Of a DNA stretch of 62,669 nucleotides, positions 17,559 through 26,224 are shown one piece after another. The stretch's first letter is position 1; each line of letters begins with the position of its first letter. The stretch covers positions 1 through 62,669 of the forward strand of contig JAOPYG010000465.1 in assembly GCA_025964685.1 (NCBI GenBank), given 5' to 3'. The position numbers and the translations under genes are program-made. Source of the DNA: Actinoallomurus sp. (GTDB lineage: Bacteria; Actinomycetota; Actinomycetes; Streptosporangiales; Streptosporangiaceae). Under the pieces are notes generated by a model, which saw only the letters and a program-made list of their open reading frames with translations, was not told where the DNA came from and searched no databases.

Positions 17559-18028
17559 TGCGTGTGAGCTTCACCGTCAACGGGTCGCGCGAGACCGTGG
17601 ACGGCGTCTGGGAGGGGGAGAGCCTGCTGTACGTCCTCCGTGAGCGGATGGGCCTGCCCGGCTCCAAGAACGCCTGCGAGCAGGGCGAATGCGGCTCCTG
17701 CACGGTGTACCTCGACGGCACGCCGGTCTGCGCGTGCCTCGTCGCGGCCGGACAGGCCGAGGGCCGCCAGGTCCGCACGGTCGAGGGCCTCGCCGACGGC
17801 GACGGGCTGGCGCCCATCCAGGAGGCGTTCATCGAGGCGGGCGCGGTGCAGTGCGGGTTCTGCACGCCGGGGCTGCTGGTCCAGGCCCACGACCTGATCG
17901 AGCGCAGCCCGCACCCCTCCGACGCGGAGATCCGCGAGGCGCTCGCCGGCAACCTGTGCCGCTGCACCGGCTACGAGAAGATCCTGGACGCCGTTCGCCT
18001 CGCAGCGGCGAGGAAGGCGGCACCATGA
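17558..18028 (+). CDS. xdhA: Xanthine dehydrogenase-type 2Fe-2S subunit
   Basis: The two-cluster iron-sulfur subunit of a molybdenum hydroxylase has 156 residues. A plant-type cluster site CEQGECGSC plus a later Cys lies at about residues 38-60. The C-terminal helical-domain cluster is formed by CGFCTPG and LCRCTGYEKI. The ATG at 17558 overlaps the FAD-subunit stop (TGATG), and the product's stop overlaps the deaminase start (ATGA). A catalytic subunit should normally follow; here the next gene is a deaminase. Confidence 0.9.
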   Translation: MRVSFTVNGSRETVDGVWEGESLLYVLRERMGLPGSKNACEQGECGSCTVYLDGTPVCACLVAAGQAEGRQVRTVEGLADGDGLAPIQEAFIEAGAVQCGFCTPGLLVQAHDLIERSPHPSDAEIREALAGNLCRCTGYEKILDAVRLAAARKAAP

Positions 18029-19377
18029 CGGCCGGCCCCATCGTCATCGAGAACGCCCACATCGCCCCCGTGCGCGGCCCGGAGATCGCCGACGGGCACG
18101 TCGTGATCGAGGGCGACCGGATCACCGCCGTCGGCGCCGGGCCCGCCCCGGCCCCCGACGGGCCGGCGCGCCGGATCGACGCCACCGGCTGCCTCGTGAC
18201 GCCCGGTCTGGTCAACACCCACCACCATCTCTACCAATGGGCGACGCAGGGCCTCTACCAGGACGCCACGCTGTTCGAATGGCTGAGCGGCCTGTACGAG
18301 ACGTGGGCCGGCATCGACGCCGAGGTCGTGTACGACGCGGCCACGGCCGGGCTCGGCTGGCTCGCGCTCAGCGGCTGCACCACCAGCACCGACCACCACT
18401 ACGTCTTCCCCCAGGGCCGCGGCGACCTGTTCGCGGCCGAGATCCAGGCCGCGCGCGAGCTGCACCTCCGTTTCCATCCGTGCCGGGGGTCGATGGACCG
18501 GGGCCGCTCCTCCGGCGGGCTGCCGCCCGACGAGATCGTCGAGGACCGCGACGAGATCCTCGCCGCGACCGAGGCGGCCATCGACACGCATCACGACCCG
18601 TCGTTCTCCTCGATGCTGCGGGTGGCCGTCGCGCCGTGCTCGCCGTTCTCGGTGAGTGAGGAGCTGATGAGCGGCGCCGCCGCCCTAGCCCGCCGCAAGG
18701 GCGTGCGCCTGCACACCCACCTCGCCGAGACCCTCGACGAGGAGGAGCACTGCCGGGAGCAGTTCGGCTGCACGCCCGGGGAGTACATGGAAAAGCTCGG
18801 CTGGCTCGGCTCGGACGTGTGGTTCGCGCACGGCGTGCACCTGCACGACGCCGACATCCGGCGGTTCGCCGCCACCGGCACCGGCACCGCGCACTGCCCC
18901 ACCTCCAACGGGCGGCTCGGTGCGGGCATCGCACGGGTCAGCGAGCTGCTGGAGGCCGGTGCCCCGGTCGGCCTCGGCGTGGACGGCGCCGCGTCCAGCG
19001 AACTGACCTCTCTCGCCGGCGAGCTCCGGCAGGCGCTGCTCTTCCAGCGCGCGGTGCGCGGACCCGCCGCGCTGACCGCCCGGCAGGCGCTGGAACTGGG
19101 CACTCTCGGCGGGGCGACCTGCCTCGGCCGCCAGGACGAGATCGGCACGCTCGAACCCGGTAAGCTCGCCGACCTCGCCGTCTGGCGCGTCGACGGCTAC
19201 CGCGCGGCCGTCGAGGATCCGGTCTGCGCGCTCGTCTTCGGCCCGGTCCCGCCGCTCGAGCTCCTACTCGTCGGCGGCCGTACGGTCGTCGAGCGCGGCG
19301 AGCTGCGGACCACCACGGCCGACCCGGCGCGGGCGGGGGAGCGCGCCCGGCGCCGGCTGATCGGCGACCGCTCGTGA
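18025..19377 (+). CDS. 8-oxoguanine/guanine-type deaminase (amidohydrolase)
   Basis: This zinc amidohydrolase of the TRZ/ATZ-AtzB branch has 450 residues and is closest in pattern to 8-oxoguanine deaminases. The metal motif is VNTHHHLYQWATQG; RLHTHLAETLDEE, WFAHGVHL and LGVDGAASSE supply the other ligands and the catalytic Asp. A C-terminal GTLEPGKLADLAVW strand pair closes the fold. Deamination of 8-oxoguanine gives urate and of guanine gives xanthine, and either would feed this operon. It sits exactly where the XDH catalytic subunit would be expected. It overlaps both neighbours by 4 bases. Confidence 0.85.
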   Translation: MTAGPIVIENAHIAPVRGPEIADGHVVIEGDRITAVGAGPAPAPDGPARRIDATGCLVTPGLVNTHHHLYQWATQGLYQDATLFEWLSGLYETWAGIDAEVVYDAATAGLGWLALSGCTTSTDHHYVFPQGRGDLFAAEIQAARELHLRFHPCRGSMDRGRSSGGLPPDEIVEDRDEILAATEAAIDTHHDPSFSSMLRVAVAPCSPFSVSEELMSGAAALARRKGVRLHTHLAETLDEEEHCREQFGCTPGEYMEKLGWLGSDVWFAHGVHLHDADIRRFAATGTGTAHCPTSNGRLGAGIARVSELLEAGAPVGLGVDGAASSELTSLAGELRQALLFQRAVRGPAALTARQALELGTLGGATCLGRQDEIGTLEPGKLADLAVWRVDGYRAAVEDPVCALVFGPVPPLELLLVGGRTVVERGELRTTTADPARAGERARRRLIGDRS

Positions 19378-20507
19378 GCGCCGGTCATGTGATCATCGCG
19401 CCGGACAAGTTCAAGGGCTCGCTCGGCGCGCCCGAGGTGGCGCGGCATATCGGCGCCGGGCTGCGGCGGGCGCGGCCGGACGTCGCGTTGCTCGAACTGC
19501 CCGTGGCCGACGGCGGCGACGGCACCGTGGACGCCGCGGTGGCCGCCGGATTCGATCGGGTGCGCGTGCGGGTCACCGGGCCGGCCGGCGAGCCGGTCAC
19601 CGCCTCCTACGCGGTACGCGGCGACGTCGCCGTGGTCGAGCTGGCCGAGGCCTCCGGCCTGCGGTCGCTGCCCGGCGGACGGCTCGAGCCGCTGACCGCC
19701 ACCAGCCGCGGCACCGGAGAACTCGTCGGCGACGCGGTACGCCGGGGGGCCCGGCGCGTCGTGCTGGGCCTCGGCGGCAGCGCCTGTACGGACGGCGGCA
19801 CGGGCATGGCTGCCGCGCTGGGCGTTCGCCTGCTCGACGCGGACGGCCGGGAGCTGCCGCCCGGGGGAGCGGCACTGCGCGACCTGGACCGGATCGAGGC
19901 CGAGGGCGACTGGCCACCCGGCGTCACCGTCGTCGTGGCGAGCGATGTGGACAGCCCGCTGCTCGGACCGGACGGCGCGGCACACGTCTTCGGCCCGCAG
20001 AAGGGCGCCGGGCCGGTCGAAGTCGACGCGCTGGAGGAGGGGTTGTCGCGCCTGGACGCGGTCGTCCGCCGTGACCTCGGAGTCGAGGCGGCGGAGCGGG
20101 CGGGCGCGGGGGCGGCCGGCGGCGCCGGGTTCGGGGCGATGGTCTTCCTGTCCGCCACGGTCGAGCCCGGTATCACCTACCTGCTGGACCTTCTCGGGTT
20201 CGCGGAGCATCTCGCGGGCGCGCGTCTGGTCATCACCGGAGAGGGCGCGCTGGACCGGCAGACGCTGCGGGGCAAGGCACCCGCCGGCGTGGCACGCGCG
20301 GCCGCCGGGGCCGGCGTGCCGGTGCTCGCGGTGGCCGGGCGGAACACCCTCTCGGCCGAGGAGCTGCGCGACGCCGGTTTCCGCGACGCGTACGCCCTGA
20401 TCGACATCGAGCCGGACCCGGCCCGGTGCATGGAGCAGGCGGGCCCGCTGCTCGAACGCCTGGCCGAGCGGATCGGAGCGGAGTGGCTCGACGAGGTGGT
20501 CCGGTGA
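19374..20507 (+). CDS. glxK: Glycerate kinase (GarK/GlxK family)
   Basis: It phosphorylates D-glycerate and so links glyoxylate released from ureidoglycolate to central carbon metabolism. The product has 377 residues. IIAPDKFKGSLGAPEVARHI and VVLGLGGSACTDGGTGMAAAL are the family signatures, and GEGALDRQTLRGKAPAGVA lies in the C-terminal lobe. The GTG start overlaps the deaminase stop (GTGA), and the stop overlaps the allantoinase GTG. The carboligase and tartronate-semialdehyde reductase that should make glycerate are not in the window. Confidence 0.9.
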   Translation: MSAGHVIIAPDKFKGSLGAPEVARHIGAGLRRARPDVALLELPVADGGDGTVDAAVAAGFDRVRVRVTGPAGEPVTASYAVRGDVAVVELAEASGLRSLPGGRLEPLTATSRGTGELVGDAVRRGARRVVLGLGGSACTDGGTGMAAALGVRLLDADGRELPPGGAALRDLDRIEAEGDWPPGVTVVVASDVDSPLLGPDGAAHVFGPQKGAGPVEVDALEEGLSRLDAVVRRDLGVEAAERAGAGAAGGAGFGAMVFLSATVEPGITYLLDLLGFAEHLAGARLVITGEGALDRQTLRGKAPAGVARAAAGAGVPVLAVAGRNTLSAEELRDAGFRDAYALIDIEPDPARCMEQAGPLLERLAERIGAEWLDEVVR

Positions 20508-21808
20508 GCGGGCCGTACGACCTCGTCATCCGTTCCCGGCGCGCGGTGCTGCCGGACGGCGAGCGGCCCGCGGCGGTGGCGGTGCGCTCGGGCCGGATCG
20601 CGGCGGTGACCGAGCGGGACGCCCCGCTCGCGGCCGTCGAGGAGGTCGACCTCGGCGACCTCGCGCTGCTGCCGGGCCTGGTCGACGGCCACGTGCACGT
20701 CAACGAACCGGGCCGTACGGAGTGGGAGGGGTTCGCCACCGCCACCCGCGCCGCGGCGGCGGGCGGCGTGACCACGATCGTCGACATGCCGCTGAACGCC
20801 CTGCCGCCGACCGTCACCGCGGACGCCCTCGCCGTCAAGCGGTCCGCGGCCGCGGACGCGTGCGTGGTCGACGTCGGGTTCTGGGGCGGGGCGATCCCCG
20901 GCAACCTGGCCGAGCTGCGCTCCCTGCACGAGGCGGGCGTGTACGGCTTCAAATGCTTCGCCTCACCGTCCGGTGTCGAGGAGTTCCCCGAGCTCGACGA
21001 GCCGGGCATGCGGGCCGCCATGCGCGAGATCGCGTCGTTCGGCGGGCTGCTGATCGTGCACGCCGAGGATCCCGGCCACCTGTCCGACCCCGCCGGACCC
21101 GGGTATCCGGAGTTCCTGGCCTCACGGCCGCCCGGCTCCGAACGCGCGGCGATCGCCCGGGTGGCCCGCCTCAGCGCGGAGACCGGCTGCCGCGCCCACA
21201 TCGTGCACCTGTCCGACGCCGGGTCGCTTCCGCTGCTCGCCGAATGGCGCGGCCGCGGCGCCCGGCTCAGCGCGGAGACCTGCCCCCACTACCTCACCCT
21301 GACGGCCGAGGACGTGCCCGAGGGCGGCACCGAGTTCAAGTGCTGCCCGCCGATCCGCGACGCCGGCAACCGCGAACGGCTGTGGCGGGGACTGGCGGAC
21401 GGCGGGATCGCCTGCGTGGTCTCCGACCACTCGCCGTGCGTGCCGGAGCTGAAGAAGGGCGGTTTCGACACCGCCTGGGGCGGCATCTCCTCCCTGGAGC
21501 TGGGCCTGCCGGTGGTCTGGAGCGCCGCCCGTACCCGCGGCCACGACCTGGCCGACGTCGTGCGCTGGATGGCGGCGGGCCCGGCGGAGCTGACCGGGCT
21601 GACCGCCAAGGGGAGCATCGCGCCCGGCCGCGACGCCGACCTTGTCGCGTTCGCCGCCGACCGGCGCTTCGTCGTGGACCCCGATGCGTTGCGCCAGCGG
21701 CATCCGCTCACGCCGTACGCCGGAAGGGAGCTGACCGGGGTGGTCCAGAACGTCTGGCTGCGCGGCGCGCCTGCCGGGCGTGGCCGGCTGCTGAGGAGGG
21801 ACACATGA
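20504..21808 (+). CDS. allB: Allantoinase
   Basis: This dihydroorotase-like amidohydrolase opens allantoin to allantoate. The product has 434 residues from GTG 20504. Metal and catalytic motifs are DGHVHVNEPGRTEWEG, YGFKCF (the carbamylated-Lys position), LIVHAEDPG, AHIVHLSDAGS and VVSDHSPCVPELK (catalytic Asp). The start overlaps the glycerate kinase stop and the end overlaps the allantoicase ATG. Product length and the NEPGRTEWEG loop separate it from dihydropyrimidinase. Confidence 0.93.
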   Translation: MSGPYDLVIRSRRAVLPDGERPAAVAVRSGRIAAVTERDAPLAAVEEVDLGDLALLPGLVDGHVHVNEPGRTEWEGFATATRAAAAGGVTTIVDMPLNALPPTVTADALAVKRSAAADACVVDVGFWGGAIPGNLAELRSLHEAGVYGFKCFASPSGVEEFPELDEPGMRAAMREIASFGGLLIVHAEDPGHLSDPAGPGYPEFLASRPPGSERAAIARVARLSAETGCRAHIVHLSDAGSLPLLAEWRGRGARLSAETCPHYLTLTAEDVPEGGTEFKCCPPIRDAGNRERLWRGLADGGIACVVSDHSPCVPELKKGGFDTAWGGISSLELGLPVVWSAARTRGHDLADVVRWMAAGPAELTGLTAKGSIAPGRDADLVAFAADRRFVVDPDALRQRHPLTPYAGRELTGVVQNVWLRGAPAGRGRLLRRDT

Positions 21809-22809
21809 GCTTCACCGCGCTGCCCGACCTGGCCGTGCGCACCCTCGGCGGCACCGTGATGGCCGCCAGCGACGAGTCGTTCGCCGCCAAGGAGAACCTC
21901 CTCAACCCCGGCCCGCCCGGCTTCACGGCACAGACCTTCGGGGCCAAGGGCCAGGAGTACGACGGCTGGGAGACCCGCCGGCGCCGTTCACCGGGCCATG
22001 ACTGGGCGATCGTACGGCTCGGCCTGCCGGGCGTGATCCACGGCGTCGTCGTCGACACCGCGTGGTTCGCCGGCAACTACCCGCCGTACGCCACCGTCGA
22101 GGCGTGCGCGGCCGAGGGGTATCCCGCCGCCGATGAGCTGACGGACTGGACCGAGATCGTGCCGAAGAGGCCGCTGACCGGCGACGCGGCACATGAGTTC
22201 GCGGTGTCGGACGGCCGGCGTTTCACGCACGTGCGCCTCGCCGTCTTCCCCGACGGCGGGGTCGCCCGGCTGCGGGTGCACGGCGAGGTCGTGCCGGATC
22301 CGCGGCTGCTCGCCGGGCTGACCGTCGACCTGGCGGCGCTGGCCAACGGAGCGGCCGTCACCGACTGCTCCGACATGTTCTACTCCTCGCCCACGAATGT
22401 GATCATGCCCGGCCTGGCCCGGCACCAGGCGGAGGGCTGGGAGACCGCGCGCCGCCGCGGCGACGGCAATGACTGGATCACCCTGCGGCTCGCCGCCCCG
22501 GGCGTCGTGCGGCTCGCCGAGCTCGACACCACGAACCTGCGGTACAACGCGCCGGGGGAAGCGCGGATCCGCGGCGCGGACGCGCGCACGGGTCCGCTGG
22601 AGGACGAGGCGACGTGGTTCGACCTCCTGCCCCGTACGCGGCTGCAGCCCGACACCGCGCACCGCTTCCGCCTCGACGGGGGCCGTGCCGCCACGCACGC
22701 CCGCGTCGACATCTATCCGGACGGCGGCCTCGCGCGCGTCCGACTGCACGGCTCCCTCACCGATGACGGCGAACGCGAGCTGTTCACCCGCTGGCGCGCC
22801 CTCTCCTGA
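21805..22809 (+). CDS. alc: Allantoicase
   Basis: It converts allantoate to ureidoglycolate and urea. The product has 334 residues made of two related jelly-roll repeats. The first contains YDGWETRRRRSPGHDWAIVR and the second GWETARRRGDGNDWITLRL, each followed by a VSDGRRFTHVRL- or LDGGRAATHARV-like strand. It is the last gene of the operon; the urease or ureidoglycolate lyase needed next is not seen. Its last 26 bases overlap the convergent SnoaL gene. Confidence 0.93.
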   Translation: MSFTALPDLAVRTLGGTVMAASDESFAAKENLLNPGPPGFTAQTFGAKGQEYDGWETRRRRSPGHDWAIVRLGLPGVIHGVVVDTAWFAGNYPPYATVEACAAEGYPAADELTDWTEIVPKRPLTGDAAHEFAVSDGRRFTHVRLAVFPDGGVARLRVHGEVVPDPRLLAGLTVDLAALANGAAVTDCSDMFYSSPTNVIMPGLARHQAEGWETARRRGDGNDWITLRLAAPGVVRLAELDTTNLRYNAPGEARIRGADARTGPLEDEATWFDLLPRTRLQPDTAHRFRLDGGRAATHARVDIYPDGGLARVRLHGSLTDDGERELFTRWRALS

Positions 22810-23227
22810 GCCCTCCGGTGGCCGGGACCAGGCCGGCCGGCCGGCCGGTGGCGGCGGCGAAGGCCAGGTGGTCGGCGTAGTCGCGAGACTCCACGATGAG
22901 CCCGTCGCGGACCCGCAGCACGAAGATGTTCGGGATGGTGAACCGCCGGCCGGTCGCGGTGACCCGCCCTCCGTACGCGAACTCGGCGATGACGACCTCG
23001 GGATCGGCGGCCTGATGGACGACGACATCACGCGCGGTCATCTCGAGGCCCATCGCGGCGCCTGCGGCGAAGTGCCGCCGGAGCGCCTCCCGGCCGGCCA
23101 GCGGCCCGCCTGTCGGGTCGAACGGATGCGTCACGACGGCGTCCTCGGCGTACAGGCCGGGCAGCTCGTCCCACCGCCCATGCGTCACACCGTCGATGAG
23201 GCGTTCGAACACCTCGCGCGGGGTCAC
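22784..23227 (-). CDS. SnoaL-like protein, second of a tandem pair
   Basis: A small alpha+beta-barrel protein of the NTF2/SnoaL superfamily, 147 residues from GTG 23227. It begins PREVFERLIDGVTHGRWDEL, then YAEDAVVTHPFDPTGGPLAGREALRRHF, the cone-shaped fold's usual pattern. It is clearly paralogous to the upstream gene (REVFERL/RAVFERL, LYAEDAVV, VRDGLI.SRDY/TRDY). Its start overlaps the upstream stop (GTGA). Family members include polyketide cyclases, isomerases and binding proteins; nothing fixes the function here. Confidence 0.8.
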   Translation of the reverse strand: MTPREVFERLIDGVTHGRWDELPGLYAEDAVVTHPFDPTGGPLAGREALRRHFAAGAAMGLEMTARDVVVHQAADPEVVIAEFAYGGRVTATGRRFTIPNIFVLRVRDGLIVESRDYADHLAFAAATGRPAGLVPATGGLRRGRASG

Positions 23228-23661
23228 CCGGCCTCTCCGGTGACCGCGGCGACCAGTGCGGGGACCCCGCCGGTCGCGCGGGCGATGGCGAGGTGGTCGT
23301 GGTAGTCGCGCGTGGCGGTGATCAGGCCGTCGCGTACGCGGAGCACCTGGATGTTGGCCGCCGTCACCGTGCCGTCCTCGCCGGTGATGTCGTAGTCGAA
23401 CTCGGCGACGATCACCTCGGGGTCGGTGGTCTCGTGCACCACGATGTCGTGTGCGACGAGCTTCATGCCCATCGCGTCGGCGCCCGTGAAGTGGGCGCGG
23501 ATCGTCTCCCGCCCCTCGATGTGGCCGGGGGCCGTGGACACGAACGGTTGGTCGACGACGGCGTCCTCGGCGTACAGGTCGGCGAGGTCGTGCCAGCGGC
23601 CCTCGGAGATGCCGCGGCTGAGGCGCTCGAACACCGCGCGCGGACTGGTCGGATCGGACAT
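23224..23661 (-). CDS. SnoaL-like protein, first of a tandem pair
   Basis: A 145-residue NTF2/SnoaL-fold protein that begins MSDPTSPRAVFERLSRGISE, followed by LYAEDAVVDQPF, GRETIRAHFTGADAMG and a strand-rich C-terminal half with VRDGLITATRDYHDHLA. It arose by tandem duplication with the downstream copy and is co-translated with it. A TetR gene diverges from it; two inverted repeats in the shared spacer are likely operators controlling the pair. Confidence 0.82.
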   Translation of the reverse strand: MSDPTSPRAVFERLSRGISEGRWHDLADLYAEDAVVDQPFVSTAPGHIEGRETIRAHFTGADAMGMKLVAHDIVVHETTDPEVIVAEFDYDITGEDGTVTAANIQVLRVRDGLITATRDYHDHLAIARATGGVPALVAAVTGEAG

Positions 23662-23692
23662 GGGAAACTCCTCGCACTGAACGGACTAGAAT

Positions 23693-23737
23693 CGGAGTGC
23701 TCGCTCCGTTTCGAGCACGATATGGAGTGGTGACTCC
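23693..23737. promoter_or_regulatory. Paired inverted repeats, probable TetR operators
   Basis: CGGAG-TGCTCG-CTCCG (23693-23708) and GGAGT-GGTG-ACTCC (23724-23737) share the GGAGT/CTCC half-site. They start 31 bp apart, about three helical turns, between the divergent SnoaL and TetR genes. This is the usual place for TetR operators. Confidence 0.55.
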
Positions 23738-23759
23738 GTTTGTCAACGAGGAGATCACG

Positions 23760-24344
23760 GTGACGCCGCCGCGCGACGGCCGGCCCCTGCGCGCCGACGC
23801 GCTGCGCAACCGCGCCAAGGTCCTGGAGGCGGCCGGGGCCGTGTTCGACGCGCGTGGTACGACCGCCTCGACCGAGGAGGTCGCGCGCGCGGCGGGCGTC
23901 GGCATCGGCACCGTCTTCCGGCACTTCCCGACCAAAGAGGCCCTGCTCGAGGCGGTGTACGTCGCGCGGCTGCGGAAGCTGGCCGACGAGGCCGAGGGAC
24001 TGGCGTCCGCGGACGACCCCGGTGAGGCGTTCTTCGCCTTCTTCACCCGCGTCGTCGGCCATGCCGCCACCAAGAACGCCTTCTCCGCCGCTCTGATGGA
24101 GGCAGGCGTGGACGTACGCGAGAGCACGGCCGAGACCGGACAGGGGCTGAAACGCGCCCTCGCCACGCTGCTCACCCGCGCGCAGGAGTCCGCGGCGGTG
24201 CGCCGCGACATCGGCCTGCCCGAGGTCATGACACTCCTGGTCGGCGCCTCACAGGTCGCCGAGCACGTGGGCGGCGACGGCGGCGTGCGCGACCGGGCCC
24301 TGGCCGTCGTCTTCGACGGCCTGCGCGCAGCACCGGACCGCTAG
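23760..24344 (+). CDS. TetR/AcrR family regulator
   Basis: A one-component repressor of 194 residues. The N-terminal helix-turn-helix reads RAKVLEAAGAVFDARG, then STEEVARAAGVGIGTVFRHF and PTKEALLEAVY. The C-terminal ligand domain is all-helical with the SBD-like LLVGASQVAEHVGGD segment. GTG 23760 is preceded by GAGGAG with 7-nt spacing; the open frame extends upstream across the operator region and should not be translated. It probably represses itself and the divergent SnoaL pair. Confidence 0.85.
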   Translation: MTPPRDGRPLRADALRNRAKVLEAAGAVFDARGTTASTEEVARAAGVGIGTVFRHFPTKEALLEAVYVARLRKLADEAEGLASADDPGEAFFAFFTRVVGHAATKNAFSAALMEAGVDVRESTAETGQGLKRALATLLTRAQESAAVRRDIGLPEVMTLLVGASQVAEHVGGDGGVRDRALAVVFDGLRAAPDR

Positions 24345-24362
24345 GACGTGCGCGGCAGAGCC

Positions 24363-25349
24363 CTACGCCTCGCGGATGCCGGTGGTGCGGTAGCGGGCGC
24401 GGTACGCGCTCGGGGCGATGCCCAGTTCGCGATGGAAGGCGCGCCGCATCGTCTCCTCCGAGCCGAAGCCCGATCGGCGTGCGACGACGTCCATCGTCTC
24501 GGTGCCGGACTCCAGCAGCCCCGCGGCGGACTCGACACGCGTCCGTTCCACGAAATGGGCGGCGGTCGTGTCCAGCTCGGTGCGGAACAGCCGGGTCAGG
24601 TGCCGTACGCTCACGCCCGCCCGCGCGGCCAGGGTGTCCCGGCGATGATCGCCGCCCGGATCCGCGGTGACCGCGTCCAGGACGGTCCGCATGACCGGAT
24701 TGCGCGGCGGCGTGCAGTTAAGGCGGACGCTGAACTGCGACTGGCCGCCGGGGCGGGCCATGAAGACGACCAGGTACCGGGCGCTGGCGCGCGCCACGTC
24801 CGGGCCGTGGTCCTCCTCCACGAGTGACAGGGCGAGATCGATTCCCGCGGTGACACCCGCGGACGTAAGGATCTTGCCGTCCCTGACGAAGATCGCGTCG
24901 CGGTCGACGCGCACGTCAGGGAAGGTGCGCGCCAGTTCGCCCGCCAGCAGCCAGTGGGTCGCGGCGCGGCGGCCGTCGAGCAGGCCTGTCGCGGCGAGGG
25001 GGAAGGCACCGGAGCACACCGCCGCCACGCGGCCGGAGCGCTTCGACAGCCGGGCGATCCCCCCGACCAGCTCCCGATCGTTCATCGCCGCCCGCCAGTC
25101 CACGCGGCCGGGCACGAGCAGAGTGCCGATCGGCTCGCTGAGATCCTCCAGGACCGCGTCGGGGGCCAGGCGTACGCCGGCCGTGGTGCGGACCTCGCGC
25201 CCGCCGGATGACGCGGTGACGAGACGGTAGTGCGCGCCGTTGTCGTTGGCGGCGGCGAAGACGTCCAGCGGTCCGGTGACGTCGAGCCCCTGCACGTCGT
25301 CCATGAGCACCGTGACGACCAGATGCTGGGGCTGACCTCGATTCCCCAT
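24363..25349 (-). CDS. GlxA-type regulator (DJ-1/PfpI domain plus AraC HTH)
   Basis: The product has 328 residues. The N-terminal DJ-1/PfpI-like domain runs from VTVLMDDVQGLDVTGPLDVF through AAVCSGAFPLAATGLL, whose Cys occupies the nucleophile-elbow position. The C-terminal AraC DNA-binding domain has two HTHs: TLAARAGVSVRHLTRLFRTE and MDVVARRSGFGSEETMRRAF. ATG 25349 starts just before the domain; another ATG lies at 25385. The gene follows the HD-domain gene on the same strand after a 61-base gap, so it may be its operon partner. The ligand is unknown. Confidence 0.88.
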   Translation of the reverse strand: MGNRGQPQHLVVTVLMDDVQGLDVTGPLDVFAAANDNGAHYRLVTASSGGREVRTTAGVRLAPDAVLEDLSEPIGTLLVPGRVDWRAAMNDRELVGGIARLSKRSGRVAAVCSGAFPLAATGLLDGRRAATHWLLAGELARTFPDVRVDRDAIFVRDGKILTSAGVTAGIDLALSLVEEDHGPDVARASARYLVVFMARPGGQSQFSVRLNCTPPRNPVMRTVLDAVTADPGGDHRRDTLAARAGVSVRHLTRLFRTELDTTAAHFVERTRVESAAGLLESGTETMDVVARRSGFGSEETMRRAFHRELGIAPSAYRARYRTTGIREA

Positions 25350-25410
25350 ACTCGCAGCGTGCGTCACGTGGTGCCCTGCGGGCAAGCGGCCCGCCGTCTC
25401 GCCCCGTCGT

Positions 25411-26052
25411 TCAGCCGGACCACTTCGAGGCGAGGATGATCTGCACGAAGTCGTCCCGCACGAAACCGGGGAGGCAGTGCGTGAGGACGTCGGCGTTCAC
25501 CGTGCCGAACGTCGTCTGCGGACGGTGGGCCATCCCGTTCGCGAAGGCGCGCAGGATCTTTCGTTTGAAGTCCGGGCGCGGATGCGCCGCCGTGACCTCG
25601 GCACGCTCCTGCGCGGTGACCTCGTCGTATCCGAAGCCGAGCACGTCCAGCTCGACACCGGCGGTGACCAGGGCGACCTCCGGCGCCATGCGCCAGGGGA
25701 TCTCCGGGGTGGTGTGCAGTGCGATCGCCTCCCAGACCAGGTCGGCGCGCTCCGGCGCGACACCGTGTTCGAGCAGTACACGGCGCGCCTCGTCGGCGCC
25801 GTCGAGCTCGAACCGCTGGTCGGAGCTGGCGAACCGCTCGGTCAGCCCGAGGTCGTGGAAGAGCGCGCCCGCGTAGAGCAGCTCGGGATCGTAGGACAGG
25901 CCGCGCTTGCGCCCGCGAAGCGAGCCCCAGAGGAACACCCGGCGGGAATGGTGGTAGATCAAGGGAGGCGCCGAGCTCTCCAGCAGGTCGGTCACCTCCC
26001 GCATCAGTGCAGATTCGGGTATCTCGACTCCGGCGATGACGGTCGCAGACAT
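25411..26052 (-). CDS. HD-domain hydrolase, cyanamide hydratase-like
   Basis: The product has 213 residues with the HD-superfamily metal ligands: YHHSRRVFLWG (first His, near residue 35), AGALFHDLGLT (the HD pair) and AIALHTTPEIPW (later His). The spacing and the RFELDGADEARRVLLEHG segment resemble the cyanamide hydratase/Ddi2 branch rather than nucleotide phosphohydrolases. The substrate is unproven. ATG 26052 follows GGGAGG at good spacing; the upstream open frame lacks a start signal. It is transcribed toward the DJ-1/AraC regulator. Confidence 0.75.
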   Translation of the reverse strand: MSATVIAGVEIPESALMREVTDLLESSAPPLIYHHSRRVFLWGSLRGRKRGLSYDPELLYAGALFHDLGLTERFASSDQRFELDGADEARRVLLEHGVAPERADLVWEAIALHTTPEIPWRMAPEVALVTAGVELDVLGFGYDEVTAQERAEVTAAHPRPDFKRKILRAFANGMAHRPQTTFGTVNADVLTHCLPGFVRDDFVQIILASKWSG

Positions 26053-26224
26053 GTTCGTCCTCCCTGCGGCGAGCCGCCCGCCCCTCCTCCGGGCGCCGGC
26101 GTCATCCGCGCTCTTGGGGTCCAACGGTCCGTACCGGCCCGCTGGTAGCGGGTGATCGGGCCTCGCATGCCTCCCATCGGGCCATCCCGCCATCGCGCCG
26201 GGGCGGACCGGTGGTCCGCCAGGT

